This document shows, one piece after another, positions 24,359-31,932 of a DNA stretch of 64,000 nt. Each line of letters begins with the position of its first letter. Within the stretch, counting starts at the first letter, position 1. The notes under the pieces are model-generated. The model searched no databases, was not told the origin of the DNA, and saw only the letters and a program-made list of their open reading frames with translations. Origin of the DNA: Erythrobacter sp. NAP1 (GTDB lineage: Bacteria > Pseudomonadota > Alphaproteobacteria > Sphingomonadales > Sphingomonadaceae); assembly GCF_000152865.1 (NCBI RefSeq), contig NZ_CH672390.1:62001-126000 (forward strand). Direction: 5' to 3'. The position numbers were made by a program, and so were the translations under genes.

Positions 24359-25615
24359 TTAGCGGAGCGGATCGTTGGGGTGCGTGTCCTGCGGGATCGG
24401 ACCTTGATCGTCGCACTCTTCGGCCGTGTGGCTCGTGGTCATCCGAAGCACGATATAGCCGAGGATCGCCGATACGGCCGACCCGGTGAGAATGCCAATC
24501 TTGGCCTCTTCAACCAGCAGCGGCGTATCGGGGAAGGCCAGGCCGCCGATGAATATGCTCATCGTGAACCCGATACCGCACAGGATCGAAATGCCCCAGA
24601 TCTCGGCCCAACTCGCATTGTCCGGTCGCGGCGCGAAGCCTGTCTTGTCGGCCAGCCAGACGACCGAGAAAATCCCGATCTGCTTGCCGACCACCAGACC
24701 AGCGGCAATCGCAATGGGAAGCGGCGCAAGCAGCGCTTCGGGGCCCATGCCCTCAAGCGATACGCCTGCATTGGCAAAGCCAAAGACAGGAACGACGAGA
24801 TAGGCGCTCCACGGCGCAATCGAGTGCTCGAGGCGTTCCAGCATCGAATTGCCGTCGCGTCGTTTGAGAGGAATGGTGAGTGCGGCCACAACGCCAGCGA
24901 TGGTTGCATGAACACCTGAATTCAGAACGCAGTACCACAGCACGACCGACAACAGGATGTAGGGCCAGAAATAGTCCACCCGCATCCGATTGAGCGCCAC
25001 CATCAAAGCGACGACACCGACCGAAGCGACCAGCCATTCGGTGTAGAGCCCCTGCGTGTAGAACACGGCAATGACGAGGACGGCGCCAATGTCGTCGACG
25101 ATCGCGACGGTGAGCAGGAACAGGCGCAGAGAGGCGGGCACCCTGTTGCCCAAAAGACCCAGTACGCCCATCGCGAAGGCGATATCGGTTGCGGCCGGGA
25201 TCGCCCAACCGTTGAAATACTCTCCACCGCCGGTGACCAGCAGATAGACTATCGCGGGGACGCCCATTCCGGCGGCAGCCGCCAGCATAGGAAGACGCCG
25301 GGCCGCGGGATCTGCTAAAGATCCAGACACAACTTCGCGTTTTACTTCTAATCCGACGACAAAAAAGAAGATCGCCATCAAACCATCATTGATCCAATAG
25401 TGAAGGTCCTTTAGCTTCTCTATCGGGGTCCAGGGCAGTTTTCCGTAAAACAGCTCGCGATATTCATCCGCCATGGGAGAATTGGCGGCAATCATCGCGG
25501 CTGCTGCTACCAGAATCAGCAGGATCCCGGCCGATGCGTCGCTGACGAACAGCGCGCGCACGGGAGCAAAGACACGACGGAGAGGGCTGGACGAAGTGTG
25601 GGCGTTATCTGACAT
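24359..25615 (-). CDS. nhaA: Na+/H+ antiporter NhaA
   Basis: This 418-residue, 12-helix protein has the NhaA landmarks. HYWINDGLMAIFFFVVGLEV and KREVVSGSL come first. AIPAATDIAFAMGVLGLLG follows, then LTVAIVDDIGAVLVIA with the adjacent Asp-Asp pair of the ion-binding site. It exchanges internal Na+ (or Li+) for external H+ at the inner membrane, for pH and salt homeostasis, which fits a marine lifestyle. The C-terminal tail (SHTAEECDDQGPIPQDTHPN) is slightly extended and soluble. It is divergent from the NfrB-like glycosyltransferase gene and likely monocistronic. Confidence 0.96.
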   Translation of the reverse strand: MSDNAHTSSSPLRRVFAPVRALFVSDASAGILLILVAAAAMIAANSPMADEYRELFYGKLPWTPIEKLKDLHYWINDGLMAIFFFVVGLEVKREVVSGSLADPAARRLPMLAAAAGMGVPAIVYLLVTGGGEYFNGWAIPAATDIAFAMGVLGLLGNRVPASLRLFLLTVAIVDDIGAVLVIAVFYTQGLYTEWLVASVGVVALMVALNRMRVDYFWPYILLSVVLWYCVLNSGVHATIAGVVAALTIPLKRRDGNSMLERLEHSIAPWSAYLVVPVFGFANAGVSLEGMGPEALLAPLPIAIAAGLVVGKQIGIFSVVWLADKTGFAPRPDNASWAEIWGISILCGIGFTMSIFIGGLAFPDTPLLVEEAKIGILTGSAVSAILGYIVLRMTTSHTAEECDDQGPIPQDTHPNDPLR

Positions 25616-25697
25616 GTTGGGTGCCCCTTTTCAGAAAACCTGACCAGAGTGCAAGGTCAAACCGGGCCTGAAGGGAGAATCGGGGCCGGTTTGCATC

Positions 25698-25704
25698 AAG
25701 GAGG
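25698..25704 (+). promoter_or_regulatory. Ribosome binding site fixing a TTG start
   Basis: AAGGAGG lies six bases before the TTG at 25711. There is no in-frame ATG nearby, so this near-perfect Shine-Dalgarno sequence decides the start of the NfrB-like glycosyltransferase. Confidence 0.85.
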
Positions 25705-25710
25705 GTCGCC

Positions 25711-27138
25711 TTGAGCGTTGAAAATTGGGATTTGTGGCAGTGGCTAGCAGTTGTTCAGCACGAATTGCTTTTGTTTGCGGGCGTGTTTTTTCTGATCGGG
25801 GCGCTCGATGACGTCGCGGTCGACCTGTCGTGGTTGTGGTTGAAGCTGACGGGCAGAGCCCGGACCGGCAGGGTCGATCGTGAAAAACTTCAGTGCAACG
25901 AGCTTTCCGGTCCGGCAGCCATCGTCATTCCTGCATGGAACGAAGCCGATGTGATCGCAGACACGATCCAGCACATGCTGCGCGTCTGGCCGCAGCGCGC
26001 GCTGCGCCTTTATGTCGGGATTTATCGCAACGACGCCGATACGCTCGAAGCTGCGATGAGCGCTGCTTACGGCGACAGTCGCTTGAGGCTGGTCATCCAT
26101 GACCGGGCAGGGCCAAGTACCAAGGCAGACTGCCTCAACCGGCTTTATCAGGCCGTCCGCGATGACGAGGCGAGGGCAGGCGAACGCTTTGCCATGCTTG
26201 TGTTCCACGATGCCGAAGACATGGTCGACCCGGCAGGTCTCGGCTTGCTCGATTGGGCAATTGCCGATGGAGCGCATTTCGCGCAGCTTCCCGTGGAGCC
26301 ATTGCCGCAGGCCGCGCGCCATTGGCTGGGCAGCCATTACTGCGAGGAATTCGCCGAAGCTCACGGTAAAGCGATGGTCGTGCGCAGCGCCGTGGGGGCG
26401 GCTCTTCCTGCAGCGGGCGTTGGCTGCGGGGTGGAGCGTTCGATGCTCGATACTCTCGCCGAACGAGGGGAAAACAACCTGCCATTCGACCCGGTATCGC
26501 TGACTGAGGATTACGAGCTTGGGCTCAACATTGCGGCACGAGGCGGCGAATGCCGTTTTGTCCGCGCGCGCGGCGAAGACGACCTCCTGGTGGCAACTCG
26601 TGCTTATTTCCCTTCGCAGCTTGCCGACGTGGTCGGCCAGAAGACCCGCTGGGTGCACGGGATAGCGCTGCAAGGTTGGGACCGTACCGGTTGGGCTGGA
26701 GGCATCGCTGAAAGCTGGATGAGAGCGCGCGACCGGCGCGGACCGCTTACCGCGATCGTACTCCTGTTCGGCTACACGCTGCTCCTCCTGACGGTGCTGC
26801 TGGCAACCGCGGCAAATGCTGGCTGGACAGAGCCGATGAAGCTGACACCAGCGCTTGTTGCGCTCCTGTCGGTCAATCTTGGCTTCTTCATTTGGCGAGC
26901 TGTGATGCGGTTTGCCTTCACCGCGCGCAATTACGGCTTGGCTGAGGGCGTCTTCGCCGTAATGCGCATTCCAGTGACGAACGTGATCTCGATCATGGCC
27001 GGGAGACGCGCTTTGTTCGCTTATGCCCGCACATTCGCGGGCCACAGCGCGACTTGGGACAAGACACCTCACAGCCATCACCCAGCGCAGTCGATCAAGG
27101 GGCTGGCAAAGCCGCCCAAGATCGCGGGAACGCGCTGA
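25711..27138 (+). CDS. Membrane glycosyltransferase, NfrB-like (GT2 family)
   Basis: The protein has 475 residues with a TTG start set by the AAGGAGG upstream. One N-terminal membrane segment (about 17-37) is followed by a GT-A domain: AAIVIPAWNEADVI, KADCLNRLYQAV, the metal-binding FHDAEDMVDP (DxD-like) and the acceptor/QxxRW region LTEDYELG ... QKTRWVHGIAL. Two or more C-terminal helices follow. This layout matches the glycosyltransferase half of NfrB (bacteriophage N4 adsorption protein B), which polymerises an exopolysaccharide. The c-di-GMP-binding C-terminal domain of E. coli NfrB is absent. Its stop overlaps the next gene by one base, suggesting a two-gene unit. Confidence 0.85.
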   Translation: MSVENWDLWQWLAVVQHELLLFAGVFFLIGALDDVAVDLSWLWLKLTGRARTGRVDREKLQCNELSGPAAIVIPAWNEADVIADTIQHMLRVWPQRALRLYVGIYRNDADTLEAAMSAAYGDSRLRLVIHDRAGPSTKADCLNRLYQAVRDDEARAGERFAMLVFHDAEDMVDPAGLGLLDWAIADGAHFAQLPVEPLPQAARHWLGSHYCEEFAEAHGKAMVVRSAVGAALPAAGVGCGVERSMLDTLAERGENNLPFDPVSLTEDYELGLNIAARGGECRFVRARGEDDLLVATRAYFPSQLADVVGQKTRWVHGIALQGWDRTGWAGGIAESWMRARDRRGPLTAIVLLFGYTLLLLTVLLATAANAGWTEPMKLTPALVALLSVNLGFFIWRAVMRFAFTARNYGLAEGVFAVMRIPVTNVISIMAGRRALFAYARTFAGHSATWDKTPHSHHPAQSIKGLAKPPKIAGTR

Positions 27139-28331
27139 TGCAGCAGGTTTCGAAGAACCAACGGCGCGGCGCACCGCTTGTGCTGCTGGTGGTCATTCTT
27201 GCGGGCTGGACCGCTGGTCGGAGCATGGTTTGGGAGAGCCCCTTCGCCCTGCCCGAATTCGAGCTCTCACCAGCCGGGATATTGCTGGTTGAACGCGAGC
27301 CATTGGCACAGGGCAGCGAGGTCGCACTGGCGCAGGGCGATCAGCGCATTGCCAGTGGCATTCCAGATGAAGCCGGCGAGGGCAACGAGGCATTGCTAGG
27401 GTTGAGTGATACCGCGCAGCATGGCGGGGGAGGCTTCATTTCGGCCTCTCATTCGTCGCAAGTCGCGGCGGGGCATCATCTCTTGATGACCGCAGCCTTC
27501 CAGCAGGATTTTTCGATCCGCGGCTTTACCAGCGGCTCCGAATTGGAAGGTTATGCTCCCGGCAGTGTGAGCGCGCAGGCTGAACGCGCTTCGGCGCTTG
27601 ACGGCGGTGCGCCGCCATTCCTCGCGCAATCGCCTGTCTCGAACACCCCCATGCCTTCCGATGACCGCTGGTCGCTCGATGCCTTTGCGTTCTTCCGGTC
27701 AGGCTCTTCGTCGCTCTCTACTGCGCAAGGCCGCGTTCCAGTCTACGGTGCAAGCCAGCTGGCTGCGAACCTGCAATACCGCCTTGCGCCGTCTTCCCAG
27801 CACGATCCGCGTGCCTACACGCGCGCCTATCATGCGCTCGTCGCGGATGCAGAAACGGAGGTTGCGGCCGGTCTCTCAGCAAGGCCGATCGCGGCGATCC
27901 CGCTTCGTACCGCCGCTGAAGTTCGCGTGGTGCGCAATCGTTTTGCGACGCAGGCGCGGCCTGCTGCCTATGCCGTGACGGAGATCGCGCCGCAAAAGCT
28001 GCCGTTGGGTCTCGCGGTCGAAACCTATGCCGGGGCGGGTTACGTTGGCGGCGCTGCCGACACGTTCTTCGTCGACGGGCAGGCTGGCATCACGCGCGAG
28101 CTTGTCCGGCTCAAAGGCATGACGGATCAGCCGCTCAGGCTCAGTCTTGGCGGCGCGGCATGGGGCGGCGCGCAGAGGGACGCCGAACGGCTCGACGTCG
28201 GACCGACCATGAGGCTCGATATGACGCTCGGCAGTGTTCCTGCACGCATCTCGGTCGATTGGCGAGAGCGGGTTGCGGGCGACGCCGAGCCCACTTCAGG
28301 CATCGCCGCGACGCTTTCGACGCGCTTCTGA
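27138..28331 (+). CDS. Predicted barrel-like protein paired with the NfrB-like glycosyltransferase (possible NfrA C-terminal-like)
   Basis: This 397-residue protein starts in a TGATG junction with the glycosyltransferase. It has an N-terminal hydrophobic segment (about 12-28) and a low-complexity middle (90-200). The C-terminal half is rich in amphipathic strands (YGASQLAANLQYRLAP, RISVDWRERVAGD) and ends with Phe, as outer-membrane barrels do. The pattern recalls the C-terminal domain of NfrA, the outer-membrane partner of NfrB, but it has no TPR-like region and the similarity is my inference. It may export or dock the polysaccharide made by its neighbour. Confidence 0.6.
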   Translation: MQQVSKNQRRGAPLVLLVVILAGWTAGRSMVWESPFALPEFELSPAGILLVEREPLAQGSEVALAQGDQRIASGIPDEAGEGNEALLGLSDTAQHGGGGFISASHSSQVAAGHHLLMTAAFQQDFSIRGFTSGSELEGYAPGSVSAQAERASALDGGAPPFLAQSPVSNTPMPSDDRWSLDAFAFFRSGSSSLSTAQGRVPVYGASQLAANLQYRLAPSSQHDPRAYTRAYHALVADAETEVAAGLSARPIAAIPLRTAAEVRVVRNRFATQARPAAYAVTEIAPQKLPLGLAVETYAGAGYVGGAADTFFVDGQAGITRELVRLKGMTDQPLRLSLGGAAWGGAQRDAERLDVGPTMRLDMTLGSVPARISVDWRERVAGDAEPTSGIAATLSTRF

Positions 28332-28412
28332 TCGCCCGGTTTCGAGGCGTAGGCGGGGAAGGGGCGCAATGCTCGCTTCCAACGCCCGTCGCGGTGGGCT
28401 AGTCGCATCGGC

Positions 28413-29327
28413 ATGGACGTTTACCTGCCCATTGCGAATCTCTCGGTGAATGGTCTCTTCATCGTGTTCCTTGGCGGGCTGACTGGCATCCTGTCAGGAC
28501 TGTTCGGCGTGGGCGGCGGATTTCTGACGACGCCTCTGCTGATCTTCTACGGCATACCACCAACCGTCGCTGCCGCTTCGGCTGCCACTCAGGTGACAGG
28601 AGCCAGCGTCTCGGGCGTGATCGCACATGGAAAGCGTAAGGGCGTTGACTATCGCATGGGACTTGTGATGGTTGGCGGCGGGGTCGTGGGAGCACTGCTG
28701 GGCGCTGTCCTATTCAGCCTGCTTCAGGCGTGGGGCCAGATTGATGTCGTCATCGGGGTGCTCTATGTCCTGCTGCTCGGCACGATCGGGTCGCTCATGA
28801 TGCGCGAATCCATCGATTCCCTGCGAGGAAAGGCGGAAGGCGCATCGGCGCAGCCCCGCAAGAGGCGCCATCATCCGCTGGTCGCCGGGCTGCCTTTCCG
28901 AGCGCGGTTTTACGCTTCGGGCCTCTACATTTCGCCGCTCGCACCTCTGATCCTCGGTGTTCTGGTAGGCATTCTCACCATGCTCATGGGAGTGGGTGGC
29001 GGGTTCATCCTCGTGCCAGCGATGCTCTATATTCTAGGGATGAGCGGCAATGTCGTGGTTGGGACATCGCTGTTCCAGATCCTGTTTGTGACCATGGTGA
29101 CGACGATGACCCATGCGCTGACCACGCAGGCAGTCGACATCGTGCTCGCCGGCTTGCTTCTACTGGGCTCGGTCATGGGGGCTCAGTTCGGGACACAGAT
29201 CGCGATGAAGGCTCGGCCCGAAATCTTGCGCATTGTCCTTGCTGCCATCGTTATCGCAGTGGCTTTGCGGATGCTGTACGGCCTGGGCGTACAGCCCGAC
29301 GAAATTTACACGGTCAGCCCGCTGTGA
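28413..29327 (+). CDS. TauE/SafE family anion/sulfite exporter
   Basis: This 304-residue protein has eight or so membrane helices in two homologous halves. Each half carries a glycine-rich signature: GILSGLFGVGGGFLTTPLLI and GILTMLMGVGGGFILVPAML. These are diagnostic for TauE/SafE transporters (sulfite, sulfoacetate or other organosulfur anions). Substrate cannot be told from sequence. The stop overlaps the GTG start of the next gene by four bases (GTGA). The same pairing with a TIGR02186-type protein is, as far as I recall, common in alphaproteobacteria. Confidence 0.92.
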   Translation: MDVYLPIANLSVNGLFIVFLGGLTGILSGLFGVGGGFLTTPLLIFYGIPPTVAAASAATQVTGASVSGVIAHGKRKGVDYRMGLVMVGGGVVGALLGAVLFSLLQAWGQIDVVIGVLYVLLLGTIGSLMMRESIDSLRGKAEGASAQPRKRRHHPLVAGLPFRARFYASGLYISPLAPLILGVLVGILTMLMGVGGGFILVPAMLYILGMSGNVVVGTSLFQILFVTMVTTMTHALTTQAVDIVLAGLLLLGSVMGAQFGTQIAMKARPEILRIVLAAIVIAVALRMLYGLGVQPDEIYTVSPL

Positions 29328-30100
29328 TCAGAGCGCCCAAATATCTTTGGGCTCCGCTCGCCCTTCTGCTCTCTGCTCCATTGCTAATGGGCCAGAGTGA
29401 GCCGGTACTGGTACCCGAAGTCAGCCAATCGCGTGTCGAAGTGCGGCAAGGGTTCACCGGCGCGAACCTGCTCCTTTACGGCGCGGTCATCGACCCGGCA
29501 GGGGCGCGTTCCAATACGCAATACGATATTGTGGTGGTGCTAAAGGGCCCGACCGAGCCAATCCGCCTGCGCGAGAAAGAGCGCATTGCGGGCATCTGGA
29601 TGAATGCAGGATCGAGCGATTTTCGCTCCGCACCTTCCTTCTTCGCGGTTGCTTCCTCGCGTCCGGTCGAGGAGATAGTCGACCCTCTCACCGCCGCAAT
29701 CTATGAGCTTGGCACCGAGTTCATCCAGCTCAGCCCATCGGGTCAGATCGAGCCCGAAGAACAGGCACGCTTTGCCAGCGGCCTTGTCGACATGCGAGAG
29801 CGCGCCGGTCTCTACAAGGAAGACACACAAGGCGTCCGCATCAGCGAAGGCGTGCTCTACCAGGCGCGTATCGCTCTGCCTTCCAATGTTACCACCGGCG
29901 AATACACGGCCGAAACCTTTGCCATCGCCAACGGCCGGGTGCTTGCCAGTGCCACGGCGGACATCGAGGTGGTGAAGGTAGGGCTGGAAGGGCGGGTGGT
30001 GCAGGCGGCGGAGCGCTGGTCGCTGTTCTACGGCCTTCTCGCCATTGCCCTGTCGCTGGGCATGGGTTGGCTTGCGGGCCGGCTCTTCGCACGGATGTAA
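29324..30100 (+). CDS. TIGR02186 family membrane-anchored protein
   Basis: The protein has 258 residues from GTG 29324. It has an N-terminal signal sequence (9-22), a beta-rich extracytoplasmic domain (SRVEVRQGFTGANLLLYGAV ... YDIVVVLKGP) and one C-terminal transmembrane helix (about 235-253, SLFYGLLAIALSLGMGWLAG). The order signal, soluble domain and C-terminal anchor fits the TIGR02186 family of unknown function found next to TauE/SafE exporters. It is translationally coupled to the exporter and may be its accessory subunit on the periplasmic face (inference). Confidence 0.82.
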   Translation: MIRAPKYLWAPLALLLSAPLLMGQSEPVLVPEVSQSRVEVRQGFTGANLLLYGAVIDPAGARSNTQYDIVVVLKGPTEPIRLREKERIAGIWMNAGSSDFRSAPSFFAVASSRPVEEIVDPLTAAIYELGTEFIQLSPSGQIEPEEQARFASGLVDMRERAGLYKEDTQGVRISEGVLYQARIALPSNVTTGEYTAETFAIANGRVLASATADIEVVKVGLEGRVVQAAERWSLFYGLLAIALSLGMGWLAGRLFARM

Positions 30101-30240
30101 ACCAGCGTCCGGTTGCGGGTAGCGTTGACGCGATATTAACCCCGCTCACCCATATCAAATCACTCACAAATTGGGGTCGCTGTATCCGTCATTGGCGACC
30201 CGAAACCGGAACCCGATCCGAGAGGGACAAGGACGCTCGC

Positions 30241-31920
30241 ATGACTGATATGGGCAACCAGAATTTCCACCAGAACGCGGCTGCGTCCGCAGGAAGCACA
30301 GACCAGTTCGAGGGCGAGGACAATGCCCGCCTTCCGATCGGAGTCGTGCTGGAGATTTCAGGGGCGGGTTCCCAGATCGCCCTCGACCTTCAACGCATCA
30401 ACGAATGCATGGAGGACGACGACCCTTCGATCGCTCTCGCCGGACAGGTCGGCAGCCAGATCAAGATCCGCGTCGGTGATGCCTGGCTGCTCGCGAACGT
30501 CCGAGACCAGCGCAAGGATCGCCGGGCCGCGAACGGGATCATCGCGCACATCGATTTCCTCGGTGAAGGTTCGGAAGAGAAGCTCACCGGACGCATTCAC
30601 GGCTTCAAGCGCGGTGTGACGCGCTATCCGATCCCCGGCGCGCTGGTCTATCCCGCGACGACGGAAGACCTCAAACAGATTTACGCCAGCGACGGCCGAG
30701 CCAACATCACCATTGGAACCGTGTTCCCGACCCGCGATATTCGAGCGGGCCTCTACATCGATGCTATGCTGGGCAAACACTTCGCGCTGCTGGGTTCGAC
30801 TGGTACCGGTAAGTCGACCAGCGCCGCGCTGATCCTGCACCGCATCTGTCAGGCCGCGCCCGAAGGTCACATCGTGATGATCGACCCGCACGGCGAGTAT
30901 TCGGCAGCGTTCCGTCAGACCGGGCAGATCCTCGACGTCTCGAACCTGCAGATGCCGTATTGGCTGATGAACTTTGAGGAGCACTGCGAAGTCCTGCTCA
31001 CCAGCGATGGCAATGAACGCCAGGTCGACATGGACATTCTGGCGAAGTGCCTTTTGCATGCACGTTCAAAGAACCGGCTGGCAGAAACGATGGGCAAGAT
31101 CACGGTCGATTCGCCGATCCCCTACCTGCTGTCCGACCTTTCGAGCAAGCTCCAGGATGAGATGGGCAAGCTCGACAAGGCGACCTCGTCCGCGCCCTAC
31201 ATGCGGATCAAGAGCAAGCTTGAAGAACTGAAGGGCGACCCGCGCTACCAGTTCATGTTCTCAGGGATGCTGGTCGGTGACACGATGACCGACTTCATCT
31301 CCAAGGTCTTCCGCATGCCGGGGGATGGCAAACCCATCTCGATCATCGACGTCTCGGGCGTTCCGTCCGACATCACCTCGACCGTGGTCGCGGTTCTCAG
31401 CCGCCTCGTTTTCGACTTTGCGATCTGGGGGCGCGAGGAGAAGACGCGCCCAATCCTGCTCGTATGCGAAGAGGCGCACCGCTACGTGCCGAATGAGAAG
31501 CACGCTGACGGATCGTCGGTAGGCCGCATCCTCAGCCGTATCGCGAAGGAAGGCCGTAAGTACGGTATCAGCCTCGGCCTAATCACACAGCGACCGTCTG
31601 ACCTTGCAGAGGGCGTGCTCTCGCAGTGCGGTACGATCATCTCGATGCGTCTCAACAACGACCGAGATCAGGCATTCGTGCGCTCGGCAATGCCCGAAGG
31701 TTCGCGCGGCTTCCTCGATTCGATCCCGGCGCTTCGCAACCGCGAATGCATCGTCTGCGGCGAGGGTGTTGCTATTCCGATCCGCGTGAATTTCGACACG
31801 CTCGAAGAGCACAAACGACCCGCGTCCGAAGACCCGAGCTTCTCCGATCTGTGGCAGACCGGCGGCGGCGAAGAAGAGATTGTCGACCGGGTCGTGCTGC
31901 GCTGGCGCAGTCAGGGTTAG
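30241..31920 (+). CDS. HerA-type AAA ATPase (helicase HerA central domain, DUF87)
   Basis: The protein has 559 residues; ATG 30241 or 30250 are equally possible starts. An N-terminal beta-barrel (HAS-barrel-like, IGVVLEISGAGSQIALDLQR) precedes the ATPase. Walker A is FALLGSTGTGKSTSA (183-196). Further motifs are VMIDPHGEYSAAF, Walker B ILLVCEEAHRYVP and sensor-type ISLGLITQRPSDLAEGVLSQ. HerA/FtsK ATPases form hexameric DNA pumps. In archaea HerA partners NurA in end resection, and related bacterial pairs with nucleases or NADases serve in phage defence. No NurA-like gene is adjacent here. It converges on the TIR gene, whose stop is 12 bases away. Confidence 0.9.
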   Translation: MTDMGNQNFHQNAAASAGSTDQFEGEDNARLPIGVVLEISGAGSQIALDLQRINECMEDDDPSIALAGQVGSQIKIRVGDAWLLANVRDQRKDRRAANGIIAHIDFLGEGSEEKLTGRIHGFKRGVTRYPIPGALVYPATTEDLKQIYASDGRANITIGTVFPTRDIRAGLYIDAMLGKHFALLGSTGTGKSTSAALILHRICQAAPEGHIVMIDPHGEYSAAFRQTGQILDVSNLQMPYWLMNFEEHCEVLLTSDGNERQVDMDILAKCLLHARSKNRLAETMGKITVDSPIPYLLSDLSSKLQDEMGKLDKATSSAPYMRIKSKLEELKGDPRYQFMFSGMLVGDTMTDFISKVFRMPGDGKPISIIDVSGVPSDITSTVVAVLSRLVFDFAIWGREEKTRPILLVCEEAHRYVPNEKHADGSSVGRILSRIAKEGRKYGISLGLITQRPSDLAEGVLSQCGTIISMRLNNDRDQAFVRSAMPEGSRGFLDSIPALRNRECIVCGEGVAIPIRVNFDTLEEHKRPASEDPSFSDLWQTGGGEEEIVDRVVLRWRSQG

Positions 31921-31932
31921 GCCCTATCCCGC

